Counted from the first letter of the stretch, positions 1 through 11,644 are shown. The stretch is DNA of 64,000 nt from Sipunculus nudus (GCA_026874595.1 CM049311.1:77452453-77516452), one strand, 5' to 3'. The notes: generated by a model from the sequence alone, not told the origin. Numbers and translations are program-made.

Positions 1-29
1 ATGCACGTACTCCTTCAGTATATATTATA

Positions 30-875
30 CTAGCTGATAAACCCGGTATACCGGGCTTCTTACCGGGGTTAGGGAGATATATTAACTGAGATTAGGTTCC
101 AGATATTAACTGGAATGTTGACTCATTTTTTATTCTAAAAGTTAAAATATAGGTTTTCAGTGGGATACTGTCTGAATAAGATATGAAAGAATTTTTTTTT
201 ACATTTATTTTGTGGCGCTCTGCTCGTGGCAAAAAAAATATAACCCGGTGTGTTTACCTTGAAGACCTGTTAAGTGATGATGTTTACATTGCAAACCGGA
301 ATGAGACGCGGGGGCATTCAGGTTTCCGATGATATTTGACTGGTTTCAATCGTTGGACGTATAAAGAACAGGTTGATGTGAGGAATACATGGAAGGTTAA
401 TTAAATGTATATTGCAAGGAAACTGTTCCTGAAGAAAGAAACAGAAATATGAATACCTCTTAAATAGAAGATGCGGACCCAAAGGGACTACATGCAGAGG
501 GTCCGTATCCCATTTTCAGCCGCTGCAACCTTTTTTTAATCGTATCAGACCAATTTTAAGGCCTGAAACCCCCGCCACCACCTCAACCCTGTTCCTGAAA
601 TTGGGACCTTGAATTAGGTTTTGTCATTAATCCTCCTGGGCTGAACCCTTCATTTCATAAAGCGAGAAACATGTGTTTTTCTCTTTTACTGACCACGCAC
701 GTGGGCGAGAGCCTGGGTTCAATGAAAGGCCAGACATGCTTAAACCCCTCACTGAAAGCAAGCGTTATTCATATGAACAATAGTTAATCGTGTAGTTGAG
801 TGACCGCGATGCACGCTTTCCGGTCATTGCCGAAAGCAGTTCAGCTGTGCTCGGTCTAACCTTCGTGCAAGTCAC
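30..875 (-). mobile_element. Helitron-like element, family 3 (copy 1)
   Basis: About 0.85 kb that recurs at 12436-13160 and in both duplicated positions of unit 2. Read on the minus strand it ends in a perfect self-complementary 14-mer CCCGGTATACCGGG (42-55), eight bases, then CTAG (30-33) followed by T. That arrangement matches a Helitron 3' end (hairpin plus CTRR, next base T). No coding capacity is visible, so it would be non-autonomous. The far end (about 875) is set only by the end of homology between copies. Confidence 0.55.
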
Positions 876-1069
876 CGGAAAAAGCACTCAAAATGATTTG
901 CTAATTAAAAATTGTTTATTCTGATACCTCCTATGTCACTGCGGGGACAATAACCTTTAAAATGAGGTATGTCAAAGTGTCATAGGCATCGTGGTTTCAC
1001 AGAACATTGCAAACAAATGTGGACCGAATTCCTTTTATAAGTATTAGATTCACTAAAACTGTACAACAA

Positions 1070-2495
1070 CTAGAAAATGGGCGACTAAAGGTATCCGCTA
1101 AAATACTTAGGAATGGGTGAAGTAAGTAATTGAATGGTCCTTACATGACATGACTGCACATATGTGGCATCAGGGATGCCAAAGTTTACCAAGACAGATG
1201 GATAGATGGAACTAAAAAATATGGGCAGACGACAAGCCACAACAAGTATTTACAGAGCCATGGATAAAGAGAGGGGTGTAATGTGTTCTGGCATGACAGG
1301 TCTCATAATCTGTGGCATTAGAGATGTCTCAGGATGGAAAACGTCATGGCTCGTGGTGGAACATGTGTCCAGAACATATTTACCCAAGTGAAAAAAACTT
1401 AATAAATTTCAGGATTATACATTAATGAGCCGTAAAGGCATGTGCAATTTTCACCAAAAACAGACTTATAGATGAAATCAAATAACATTGACTGCAAGTA
1501 GTCCTGGGTATCTTGTATACAAGAAAAACCATTCCAAGATCTATGGACATGCACATTTTCAGGTGAATGCACCAAACGCACTCCCGAGAAAAAGCCAATA
1601 TATTCTACGATAACCAAAAGGAAGGTAGCGCCACTTGTCTGATCTATGATGGATCAATACTATGTGAAAACGATTGTAGGTTGCGCCACCAGACTTGTGT
1701 ACACGAATGACGGATGAACATGCAAACTTTCAGGCCGATTCACTAAACCACTTCTGAGAAAAGGGCATGAATGTATTCTATAAAAGCGGAACGGCAGGTG
1801 GCGCCACCTGTCTGGTTTACAACAAAGCTATCCAAGCTATCCGGATTGCGCCACCGGTCTTGAGTAAGGGATTGGAGATATCTAAGATCTATGGACATGC
1901 AGGCAAATAAGGCAAACTGCTCCTGAGAAAAAGGCTTCAATGTATTCTAAAACGGGACCACTTGTCTGGTATACGAGAAAACTCTCCAAGCTGGATGGAC
2001 CTGCCAAATGTCAGACCAATACAGTGATCCACTCATGAAATATGAATGCTTTTCATTCGAAGCAAACGCAAAGATGGACGCCACGCACATGCCGTTACAG
2101 ATGGCGCCACCAGTCTTGAGTACGAGATGCGGTTATCCAAGACATGCACAATTTCAGCGAAATACATTGAACCAATCACGAAGACGAACACATGTCAAAA
2201 GCATGGATGGACGCCACGCGAAAAATGGTTGTAGGTGACGCCTCCAATCTCGCGTAGGAGATGGGGGGGGGGGGGGTATCCAAGATCTCTGAACATGCCC
2301 ACTTTTAGCCAAATACATTAAACCACTCCTGTTATCACTTAGACACCAATATTCATACTGCACGAATTGGATGACAGGTGGCGCTAGTTCGCGTGACCCA
2401 ATAATTATGCTGGTTTCGGAAAGTTCGCTCCAAGGGTCTCAAATGAGTTTTATGGAAACGAACGCAGCGGCGGTGGAACTAGCCATGACAACATG
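1070..2495 (-). mobile_element. Helitron-like element, family 1 remnant with GGTGGCGCCACC repeats
   Basis: This is the same family as the insert at 26640-28395, in opposite orientation. On the minus strand it contains a GCGGATAC motif near its 3' end and terminates at CTAG (1070-1073). The interior holds degenerate tandem units with the palindrome GGTGGCGCCACC or close variants (for example near 1799 and 2101), and a poly-G run lies near 2262-2276. The hairpin is eroded and the 5' end is fuzzy. No gene is recognised; open frames here are repeat-derived. Confidence 0.5.
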
Positions 2496-3477
2496 ACACT
2501 CAGGCCTTCTGAAATAAACTGATAGGGCCTGGAGTCATGATGGCAGTCACAACAGAACGCCCATTCTAAGGGTCGGATCAAAATATTTCATGTCTGGTAT
2601 TATTTGGCATCACAGGCTTATTTAGTCGTATTATATGTGCTTAATATCGAAGAAAAAATGTTGTTACACAAAAATAATTACATTTATTACCTTCTTTCAT
2701 CACTGTGGCACCGATTCACCTGAAGCGGTACTTCTCATTCAAAAGTGAAGGTGTCATGGCGTGGTCGTATATGTAAACTTGGAAGTCGGAAGCCGGACGC
2801 CGGAAAAACCAAGGAATCGTTTTATAAATAATGCAGTTTAAAGCATATACAAAATGCTAACGCTTCAATACCGTTTTGTTTTTTCCCCTGATAGAATAAG
2901 ATCTTTTTTATCATTCTGTGAAGAATAATAGTTATCCATTCTTTAATCTGAACGTTATGGACGATTTTGTGCTCGGAAGCAATCTCGGAAATCAGTCAGA
3001 AGTGCTCGGATGTTATCCAATGTGTATAACTCGGAAGTCACAGAGACGCACTGGTTAACTTGTGGTCAGTTAAGAGCCACAGCCCAAATGCAGTTTCATT
3101 ATAATTATAGTTGCATGCATATATTAAATTGCTTATGCATGATTCTGCTTTTAATGCGTGAATAACACAAAACATGATACATAACATAATAATGCATTGT
3201 GTATTCTTTTTCTGTCAAGGTATTGTTAATGTTTGTGTTTATTTTTAATTTTGCAGGATACGTCTGATGAAAAATTTTGTAAAGCATCATGTATATTATG
3301 CTATTTTGGCAAAATTTCAAAACATGAATTGAAACAGGTTCCATTTACAGCAGGAACATATAGAGGAAAATATCACATTGCAATGTGATTAATATATATA
3401 CATATATATATATAAATGTGTGCAACCTGACCATGAAATGTAAAATATAATTTGGCATAAAAAGTATTACATAATAG
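2496..3477. other. Non-coding stretch upstream of the ectodomain exon (intron 1 if the signal exon lies upstream)
   Basis: AT-rich with no convincing coding exon. A good-looking acceptor (pyrimidine/T-rich tract ending TTTTGCAG at 3256) precedes a 44-codon open stretch. That stretch would hit a stop after three codons in the phase required by the signal-peptide exon, so it is not called. A short TA run lies near 3390-3415. Confidence 0.5.
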
Positions 3478-3906
3478 ATAACCGTTTGACATTTAATATC
3501 ACGGGGGCTCATCTAGGAGAGATTTACATAATATGTTTTGACTATTTTCCAGATTCAAGGGACTCGGGTATCGATATGTGTGCCACACACAATTTCACGT
3601 ATTCCAACACCATCGATATTCACAAGAATGCGGACACCACGAATGCTGAGAAATGTCAGTGTGATGTATATGTATCAGGGAGTTTTCAATTAGTAATCAT
3701 CTTCAGTTTTCCTCAGACAGTGGTTGAATGTGGCGAAGGTTTTACTATTCACCTCCAAGGGCAGACTATAGTTCATAGGTGTTCACTTTCATCGGCTGCA
3801 TACTCGGAGAATGACTTAGCATTCTACGGGAACGAACATATCCAGATAATATACAAGTCCCGTGGTAAGGTGGCTACCTTGGGCTGGTTCATAGCTAAAA
3901 TCACCG
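3478..3906 (+). CDS. Receptor A, ectodomain exon (CUB-like domain)
   Basis: This is an internal exon of a predicted type I membrane receptor. The frame is open across the exon and ends at a canonical donor (G|GTGAGTG) in phase 1, which joins in frame to the next exon at 4943. The chosen acceptor (AATAG|ATAACC) is phase 1, matching the signal-peptide exon of the tandem copy, but its pyrimidine tract is poor. An acceptor at 3464 (phase 0) is the alternative. The translation is about 143 residues with six Cys (including a C-x-C), sequons NIT and NFT, and alternating beta-like hydrophobic stretches (for example SFQLVIIFSF, HIQIIY). The pattern, ending in an aromatic/basic strand, resembles a CUB fold; an Ig-like or novel beta-sandwich fold is possible. 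It would be extracellular. Copy A' encodes an identical exon; the B copies differ at about 21 residues. Confidence 0.75.
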
Positions 3907-4942
3907 GTGAGTGTCTTCATGCTGATGTATATATTTGTAAGGGTATAACTAGAGTACACAATTAAGCTTGAAATATAGACCATTATGAAAGAAATTATTA
4001 CTGATGAACTTTTGAACTTTGATAACCAATCTAAATCATCATAATTTCCAACCTTGACCAATATGTCTTAATTTGGATTGAATATATTATGCGTTCGTAT
4101 AAATTTTATACAATTTCAGACTGTAAGTGAAATATAGTTTAGGATTATCATGTAAATTACGCTGTTGTAATTAGAAATATGATGAGTTATGAATATATGT
4201 CGAGTAAAACGTGCGGATAATTCGTATGACATGCTTATTCTGTAGGGTTTCAAAACAAATGGGACCCCCTCCTTTCCGGACCAGAGGACTTTTTTAAGGT
4301 TTATCTTTTAGTCATCTTGGGTTGGACCCTCCCCTTCCCAAAATCCTGGATCCGCCCTGAAATGTTATGACCCCAGTGATGATCACCAGCATGCGTGAAT
4401 GAAGCAGCCTTCAACAGGTCATGGCAATTCATGATGGCTGACTTCATTTATGTTATTATTATTGTCTGTTTGAAGAAAAGATTTTGAGATAATGTTGCTG
4501 GTCACAGGAGTACCAAAGCTTAAAGGATCATTTAATGGCCCTACATTTAACTTGCATAGGATTTTCAACAGCACACATTTACACTCTGCAACATTTTCCT
4601 ACTCTTTACATTAGGCGTTCAAACATATATGTTGTGTTGTGCTCTTAGATACCCTCCTGTTACACTTTTTCTGGAAGAATTTTTTTTGTTATTTTCCGAA
4701 AGGCTGGGAATATGTACCTTTCCTCTTTTGTTAATTATATTCACACCAACATCATATTTAATACTGTATATCTTGTCAAATATAAATTAAATTAGAATTT
4801 CCTTCCTTTCTTTCACGCTCTGATGTATCCTTTTTTGCGCAATATCTGTTTGCCAAGCATATATCTTCAGCAAGTTTTCAAATAAAACTTATAACGGCGT
4901 TCGTACAAGAGTGTCTCTGTTACATTTTTGTGTTTCCTACAG
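3907..4942 (+). other. Intron between ectodomain and stalk exons of receptor A
   Basis: The intron starts GTGAGTG and ends TTTCCTACAG. It is about 97% identical to the B intron apart from small indels, less divergent than the preceding exon. It contains a short repeat with a possible transposon end (4260-4359). No further exon was recognised inside. Confidence 0.7.
4260..4359 (-). mobile_element. Short hAT/MITE-like remnant within the intron
   Basis: Read on the minus strand it begins CAGGGCGGATCCAGGATT and has the GGGGAGGGTCCAACCC style common in non-autonomous DNA-transposon ends of marine animals (family knowledge, not searched). No opposite terminal repeat or target duplication is visible. 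It is present at the same place in all four receptor copies, so it predates the A/B split. Confidence 0.3.
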
Positions 4943-5456
4943 CATCAGGAAGGATGATTCATGTGGTCTGCAACATTAATGAAGCAAAGGACCCGCCGAT
5001 GCAACCGGGCCCAGGATCACCAGGAAATGCAACAATTGTGCCTTCTCCTGTTGGCCCAGCAATTCAGCCATCACCACCGCCTCATACTGGCCCAGAAAAA
5101 GAACTAACTACACCAAGTGGTCCTGGATCAGGAGAACAAAAACCTCCAACGTCTAGGCCTGGATCAGGAGTTCAACCACCTCAAACGCCTGGACCTCGAT
5201 CAGGAGATCAACAAACGCCTAGGCCTGGATCAGGAGATCAACCAAATCCAACGCCTAGTCCTGCATCAGTAGATCAACCAAATCCAACGCCTAGGCATGG
5301 ATTAGAAGATCAACCACCTACACCGCCTAGTCCTGGAGATCAAGTACCTTCACCTCCCATGGCTTCAAACCTGACCATCATACTAATCAGTATGATCGCA
5401 TTTGTAGCAGTGGGGTTTGTGGCCGGTTTTATTGGAGGAGTTGTTTTTGCACGCAG
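4943..5456 (+). CDS. Receptor A, Pro-rich stalk and transmembrane exon
   Basis: The acceptor TTTCCTACAG and donor GCACGCAG|GTATG bound a 514-nt exon, phase 1 in and phase 2 out. Both phases fit the neighbouring exons. The first residues complete the ectodomain (…IHVVC). Next comes a stalk rich in Pro, Ser, Gly, Gln and Thr with six units of a 12-residue repeat (consensus near SGDQPNPTPRPG) and one sequon (NAT), which could be O-glycosylated like a mucin stalk. A hydrophobic helix follows, running from NLTIILIS through FVAGFIGG to VVFA, with small-residue GxxxG-like spacing. It ends at Arg-Arg, the expected cytoplasmic stop-transfer. Copy A' is identical at protein level. Copies B and B' have seven repeat units and a frameshift in the helix. 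Confidence 0.85.
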
Positions 5457-6437
5457 GTATGTTAAATCGCATTTAACGGTTCTAAATTATGAGATCGTTA
5501 CAAAGCCTTGACATTTTTTTAAATATTGGTCGTTGATTGTTTGTGTTGTTTTTCTTATACCGCTCTGCCTCACGTTACATGATATCCTTTTGATCCAAAC
5601 CTCATCGAGTCGAAAATTTTGTCAATCAACATTTGGTATAACAGTTACTTTAACTTCATTTTCGGTAGATCTTTACTTTAACAAGTATATTTTGTTATAC
5701 CTGATACAAAATGATTAGGAGCTAATGTAGAAATAGTACCGACGAGAAATGGTCTTAGTTAAGGAAAAAAAGTCTTTGGTGTCTGTGTCTATTTTTGCCC
5801 ATGTGGTTTTCGTCTGTTGTTCTTATGTTTGATGTGTCTCCCTCTGGTAGCGAACCTGTAATGAGAAATCCATGATTTATTAGTACTTATAACATGCAAT
5901 TGTGAAGATCTTCAGGGGGTCTCGAACCAGCAACTGATTTATTTGTAAACTCTAACCCTTGAAATACACCAAATATATGTCGGATAGCCGTGGTCTGTGT
6001 GCATACAAACGCCTCGAGGGCGCAGGGATGGCGTAGGGAGGACGTGCAAATAAGCTAAGTGATGTTTACAAGCAAAGGGTGGAATCATGACGGATACGAG
6101 CATGTTGAATCGCGTGAAGAAAGGATAAAATATATATTATTGCCCATTACGGGCTAAGATATAAACTATAGGATACAATTAACGCACAGAGGAGTAAATT
6201 TGAACTATTATTGGAACACGTAACATGTATCCGTTGCAGATAAAAAGCATCCTGACCGGTAGATACTGATGTAAAGTCGCACCCAAAGGCATTTGGCTTG
6301 TATTTGAACTGAGACCATAATCGTTGATCGTCAATTTACCAGTTAATATTGTTACAATAAAGAGTATATTCAATCTTTCAAATAAACATCTTTCACGGAT
6401 GAGATACAATGTTACTTACATATAACTCTATATTCAG
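5457..6437 (+). other. Intron between TM and cytoplasmic-tail exons of receptor A
   Basis: The intron starts GTATGTT and ends ATATTCAG. No exon or named element is seen. A tRNA-like B-box word is present on the minus strand near 5920 but has no partner A box. The stretch is shared with B as far as about 6295, where B is deleted. Confidence 0.65.
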
Positions 6438-6675
6438 GTGGAAGAAACGTAAACCTGAAGGTAAACCTTACACTGGAACGGAGACTGAGCCGCGGTATGA
6501 TGAGCTGACGCTGAACGACCACACCAACCAAGCATTTACACCTGGTGACACCTCACGTGATGTTAATCCACAACATCCTCTGGGTCATGTCAGCAGTATT
6601 GATCAATATGAAGAACTGTCTACAACAAGCAGAGGAGAAAACCGTCAGTACACGTCACTGCAACACAACAATTGA
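6438..6675 (+). CDS. Receptor A, cytoplasmic tail exon with ITAM-like motif and stop
   Basis: This is the terminal coding exon, entered in phase 2 from the TM exon (AG+G gives Arg) and ending TGA at 6673-6675. The tail begins with a basic cluster (RWKKRK), as expected on the cytosolic side of a type I protein. It carries three YxxL motifs: YDEL, then YEEL and YTSL separated by ten residues. An Asp lies two residues before the YEEL tyrosine. Spacing and flanks satisfy a relaxed ITAM pattern (D/E, YxxL, x6-12, YxxL), known in animals to recruit Syk/ZAP-70-type tandem-SH2 kinases once phosphorylated. Each YxxL could alternatively be an adaptor-binding endocytic signal. A candidate AATAAA lies far downstream (7195-7200). 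The same exon in B' is truncated and B lacks it entirely. Confidence 0.8.
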
Positions 6676-7146
6676 TATAAACATATTACGTTCATGCTAT
6701 ATATCATCTATTCTTCGTGATAGATATGTGAATGTGTCTGTATTGTGTGCACAACAATAATATTTGAAAATTTAGCACATATATTTGGTATCGTTCTTGG
6801 TATAAAATATCATAAAAGTGACATGAATTAGCAGTTTAAAGAATATTTTGTTTTGTAGGATTGGGTATGCATTATGTATCTTTTTTAGGACAGACAGGGC
6901 AGCATACGGGGTAGAATTAAATCAGGCGCAACGGGCGCGCCCCTTCGTTCTCGAAAAAAAAGGGCAATAGTCATATATACACTAAATATCGAGAAGCAGC
7001 GCCGGATCATGCAGTTATGAGTAAAATTTACTTGCCCTACCGATACACCATTTAACCTGTGCCAAGTTGTTGAGCCGCTTCCTATTAAAGGTTTACTGTA
7101 CCCACCCCTGTTATAAACCCAAACCGGAAGCTTGCCGTACACACCC
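6676..7146. other. 3' flank of receptor A
   Basis: Probable 3' UTR and intergenic DNA. No coding evidence. The corresponding interval is missing from B, and about 265 bp of it (6881-7146) is absent from B'. Confidence 0.4.
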
Positions 7147-7690
7147 ATATCATTACCTTACTGTTTTGTCAATATTTCAAATGTGAGTATTGTAAATAAA
7201 CAATCATTCAGACTAAAACTAACTTAATCATACATGTCTCCCTACCTATGGGCCTCCTATCCCCGCATTTGAGGTAAAAATATGGACTACTTCAAAAGTT
7301 TGGGGTTCACAAAAATGCTAGATATCCGAAGTTTTGACTGTGATGAGTAAGTTTAATGTTAACAGTTTTTCAACTCATTCGAGATATTGGTTGAATAAAT
7401 TTCATGTATAAAAATTTAACAAAAAATACTGAGTGGTTATAGGATTCACATTCTTTTTTATATCTGCTGATTTGAATTTCAAGGTCAAGATCAATAGTTT
7501 TCGAAGACATCAGAGATTTTAGTAGATCTAATTCACGTGTCAAAATTCAGGAAAAAAGTATTGAGATGTTCAAAAGTTATAGCGTTAACAAATATTTTTA
7601 TTTCTACTGATTTGACCTTGAAGATGAAGGGCAAGGTCAAACACATCTGAGATTTCCGAAGAAGCATTTAACGAGTCACATTTCAAGAAA
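7147..7690. repeat. TGACCTT/AAGGTCA-rich block, inverted in B' and rearranged in B
   Basis: A non-coding block with repeated TTTGACCTTGAAG and CAAGGTCA words. The same block appears reverse-complemented at about 55977-56521 in B', and in mixed orientations at 23406-23928 in B. The unit-2 copy A' (39138-39681) has the same orientation as A. Similar AGGTCA-type repeats are common in molluscan intergenic DNA (general knowledge). Confidence 0.7.
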
Positions 7691-8945
7691 ATATACTGAG
7701 TTGTTTAAAAGTTAGTGTTCATTGATAAATTCTATTCCAGATTATTTGACCTTGAAGGTCAGGGTCACCAACTTGTGTATCATTTTTTTATAGAGTATGT
7801 TAAGGGCACCGGTTTTCAAACTCATTCAATATTGGTAGAAATAATTTAAATTGAATGGTAAGATAATGAGTGATTCAATAGTTATCGTGTTCACAAGAAA
7901 TGACACAGACGACGCCGACAACTAAGGACAACAACGATTACGACAGACAAAACGCTATATCGCTTTTCTTCAGTAACCTTGGACAGTTTACGTTAATTTA
8001 TGAATCCAGATATGATATTTTGATGTATTCAAGGCTTGGAGTAAAAATGAAATACATTTGCAATTTGCATTTGAAAATATCGTATTTTCATTATTTGAAT
8101 TTAAATGAAAATTTGTCAGTGTTCATCTGCTTTTGTATGGAAACATTTTTATTTTAACAGAAAATGCAGATTTCATTTCCTCTCTTGTGAAAATAAGAAA
8201 AAAATCATTCATGTATAACCATGAATATTATTATGTATAAACATGAATATTAAAACTATTAATTTGCATAATATATTTCCTGTCTGTTACTGTAATGTGG
8301 ACGCAAAATATTTTTCAATAATTTTTTGTTACATACATTCATGAAATAAAGCATTGGACAGTGTAAGAGAACAACGAGACCTGGGCATAGCTAAGGAACA
8401 CATCTAAATTTATCGAAGCACTTTGCCATAAATGGGATTGGTATAACATTCATTTTGCACATAATAAAACTATGTATTTAAAATATATTATATTAAGCTC
8501 AGCTGACCTTCAGTCATGCTGAGCTACAACGATTACCGTTAGTCCGTCCTTATGACTTCATGTCCAATCGTCTGTCCGTTGACAGTTCCTAAATAGAACA
8601 TGTCACAAGAAAGGTCATTAGGATATCAAGGACTCCTTGGATTACTGTTTTTCCACAAGTTCCTGTCTTCTTTTGTAATTTCAAGAAAATTATACCAGCC
8701 GGTTCCTCAGAATTGTTGATGACACAGTATTGAAAATTCTTACATTAAACAATATATTGTACATTCAACTATATAATTAATTCGGAGTTGGGTTATGTTA
8801 GACCACGGTTTACCTCCTTCCGTTCTGATTTGACTCTCCAAATCCGGCAGACTTATCGGTGAAGTGCTCTTCTGGGACAACTTTGATTTATTTTGCGGGA
8901 TCATGCACTATTAAGCTGAATAATGAATAATTTTAATATTTCCCC
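7691..8945. other. AT-rich intergenic DNA, no gene
   Basis: No coding exon is recognised. It contains the palindrome TGACCTTGAAGGTCA (7747-7761) and the conserved hairpin at 8496-8525. Part (7690-8300) is deleted from B. Confidence 0.5.
8496..8525. other. Conserved 8-bp-stem hairpin
   Basis: AGCTCAGC and GCTGAGCT flank a 14-base loop. The stem is intact in all four blocks (8496, 24113, 40487 and 57328) although surrounding bases have changed. It may be the end of an old mobile element or a structured non-coding signal; I cannot tell which. Confidence 0.5.
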
Positions 8946-10425
8946 ATTAGGTGCTCCTATTTCATTTGTACTGCAAGGTCCACCACGCCTGTGACGCTTT
9001 TTCAGGAGGTGCCTCGGGGATTTCCATTGGACTGTTAAAACCGTGGCCAGAGCGCATGTCCTGCCCAAAAGGCATTTCCGTGCAATACGCGGTCACGCGG
9101 GTCCACTATAATCTCCATAGATCCCCAATTATATCCATTGTAACGCCTTTAAAAGAATTTTCTCTCTCAAAAGAAAGTAAAGATTTTTAATCCAAAGACC
9201 ACATGACTCCGCTTTCAAAGCGAGGGCTTTTCAATTTGGTCAACACTGGGCACTGAGTCAAGTGAGTGACTACCGTTTGACAATTTTTATGGGTTACAGG
9301 TATGTTGATTTTTATACACTCAAAAATATCATTCCATTTCAAAAGTTCGGCAAAGTAATGTGTTTTATGATTTAAAAAAAAGAAGCCTTACAACTTAAAT
9401 ATCATTCGGGTTGGGGTTGGTGTGGTGGTGGTGGTGGGGGGTCACATATATTTGTTAAGATCCGTTGTCTATAGGGACGGTCAAGCATAATAAAATATCA
9501 CCTGTACATCTTTAAATTGATAACAAACTAGAATCTGAAATCAGAGCGCACAGACCTCCATCAGAATCTCCTTTATTATCAGCCATGTGTTCACGTTTAT
9601 GCGTTTCATGTGTGAACGCTGTCATGCTTCAGTAACACGAGATCACCTTGCGAGTAGCAGAATAAATAAATACAAATAGGTGGCTTCCACACGTGGACAA
9701 ACAATGGTCCTTTGTTATAATGGTTTATAAGAAAATTTATATTGTAGTGATTCTTATTACCCAAAAATGAAATGGACTATTGATGTGACTTTACCCTAAC
9801 CCTCTACAAATGTTCAGGAAAACATTTTCACCTGGCACGCTTTTTCAGGAGGCGACCTGAAATCCCCACTGAACCCTATTTCCATTATATCGCCTGTTAA
9901 GGAAGTTTACTCTGTCAAAAGGAAGTAAAGATTTTAAATTCAAGCGCGAAACACATGTCCCCACGAATCTTTTAAAAGGGAGCATTTTTTCGTTGCGTGG
10001 ACACAAAGAGCTGAAACCCTTTACACGATTACCGCTTTATAGGTTTATAAGTATGTTGATTTTTATACATTCAGAAGTATCTTTCTATGATAACCATGGT
10101 TTTGAGGGTTTTGCCGATTTTTTGGTTGTTTGAAAAAAGTGTTTTTCAAAAGGAAGCCCTGGGGGATATTGCACACACTTCTAAGGGTCCCCAATCACTT
10201 GGGGACTTTGAAACCCCCGCCAGAATCTACTAATCAGTCGTTCGTTCATACGTGCACGTCTACTCGGGGACAAAGGAATAGGCATTTAAAATTATTCCTT
10301 TGTGAAATTGTGATTATGGCACCTATACTTAAAAAAATATATTATGGTGATTTCGATTACCTCCAAAAATGTAATGGATTACGAATGCAGTTAAACTCCA
10401 TCCCTCCACAAATTTTTAGCAAAAT
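8946..10425. repeat. Degenerate direct duplication (about 0.6-0.85 kb per copy)
   Basis: The order of words in 8990-9820 (TTTTTCAGGAGG, AGTAAAGATTTT, AGTATGTTGATTTTTATACA, TTATATTGTAG and others) is repeated with many differences in 9838-10425. It is non-coding and restricted to A and A'. A G-rich plus-strand tract occurs at 9408-9441. Confidence 0.5.
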
Positions 10426-11644
10426 CGGTATATTAAATTGTGTTAATTTGCTGAATGACAATGCAACGAACCAAGGCTGAAGTGGTTTCGTGCTAAATAC
10501 TTTCATCGAAATATATCATACTGCTTTCTTTTTATCTGGGAGAGTTGTCAATTTTGCAACAGGCTTGCTAATTCCATGACAATTTACAGTACTTAAACCA
10601 AAAATTAAATACTGTTGGAATATATTTTTCTAGGCCTATCTTTTTCACATTGACAACTTTACGTGTGTATACAAATAACGCATGTGTCTGTAAACATGCC
10701 TAAGACTATACCCTCAACTGACTACATTTAATAAACATCGTGTTTTACGGTGTCGCCTGAGCTTCAACCAATACAAAGCATCTTTCATATAATTTCAGTG
10801 TAGAATGCTTCTTTATACAATCGTTATATCTACGACATTTCCCAAGCAATGAAGCTGTCGGACCTATGTTGTTTATCTGGAAAAAATTACCTTTTTTGTG
10901 ATTTCTGGAATAGAATAATTTTTCTTTCTATGTTGATATTTTGGGGGAGGGTGTTCCTCGAAAATTCTAGCAGTAGTAATCTTTATATCATTTATGTGAA
11001 ACACATGACAACATCTCATTACAGATTTTCCTTCATTTTCACCCTTTTTATAAGTACTTTTGAGACTGCCATGGATTCTACGGTAATCATGTTAATTTCC
11101 CAACAGTAAGCCCATTTACTGTCCTGAAACAGACAATGCTTGTCTGATATTTTTTTTTGTTCCTGACTACATTAACTTGTATTTTACAACAGCAATTCTG
11201 TTAACCGAAAGGTGGTGCGTTGGCTTTATGGATTTTACTGAAATTTTCTATGCATTTTCTCTTATATCTTGACTGTCAAATCACGGTAATTTTTTCGGTT
11301 TCTAAGCAGTGGCAGTACACTGTTCTGATATTTTGTGGGCTTCTTTTCTTTAGGATTGGTTTATAAGGTGTATACAATGGTGGTGCCAGTTTTATTTTTA
11401 TTAATTTCATAAAATTTTACTTGTACCTTTATGGACTGTCAAATCACAGTTGTGCCATTTCCCAATGTCCAACAGTCTTTCTCATAAAATAACAAAAAAC
11501 CGTAATTTTTTTATAATTATATTTTTAAAATTATGATTATTTTATGATTATATTAGTATTGTTTTATTGTATCTTAATATTCATTTCTATACATTCCTTG
11601 CCTCCCTTTCAAAGGAATACATGTGCTCATATTTTGGCTTTTTT
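10426..11644. other. AT-rich intergenic DNA, no gene
   Basis: From about 11000 it aligns to B (24560-25190) and B' (57780-58430). No codon structure is conserved among the copies, so the open frames here are not called. Confidence 0.5.

Noticed and set aside
3257-3388. Candidate extra exon after a good TTTTGCAG acceptor (open for 44 codons)
   Set aside because: In the phase set by the signal-peptide exon it stops within four codons, it has no convincing donor, and it is absent from the B blocks.
5915-5935. tRNA-type B-box word GGTTCGAGACC on the minus strand
   Set aside because: No A box at the right spacing, no cloverleaf and no SINE-like ends were seen.
10130-10480. Open frame of about 116 codons (also 42121-42471)
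   Set aside because: It lies in the degenerate direct duplication; the other half does not preserve the frame, and there is no start context or splice evidence.
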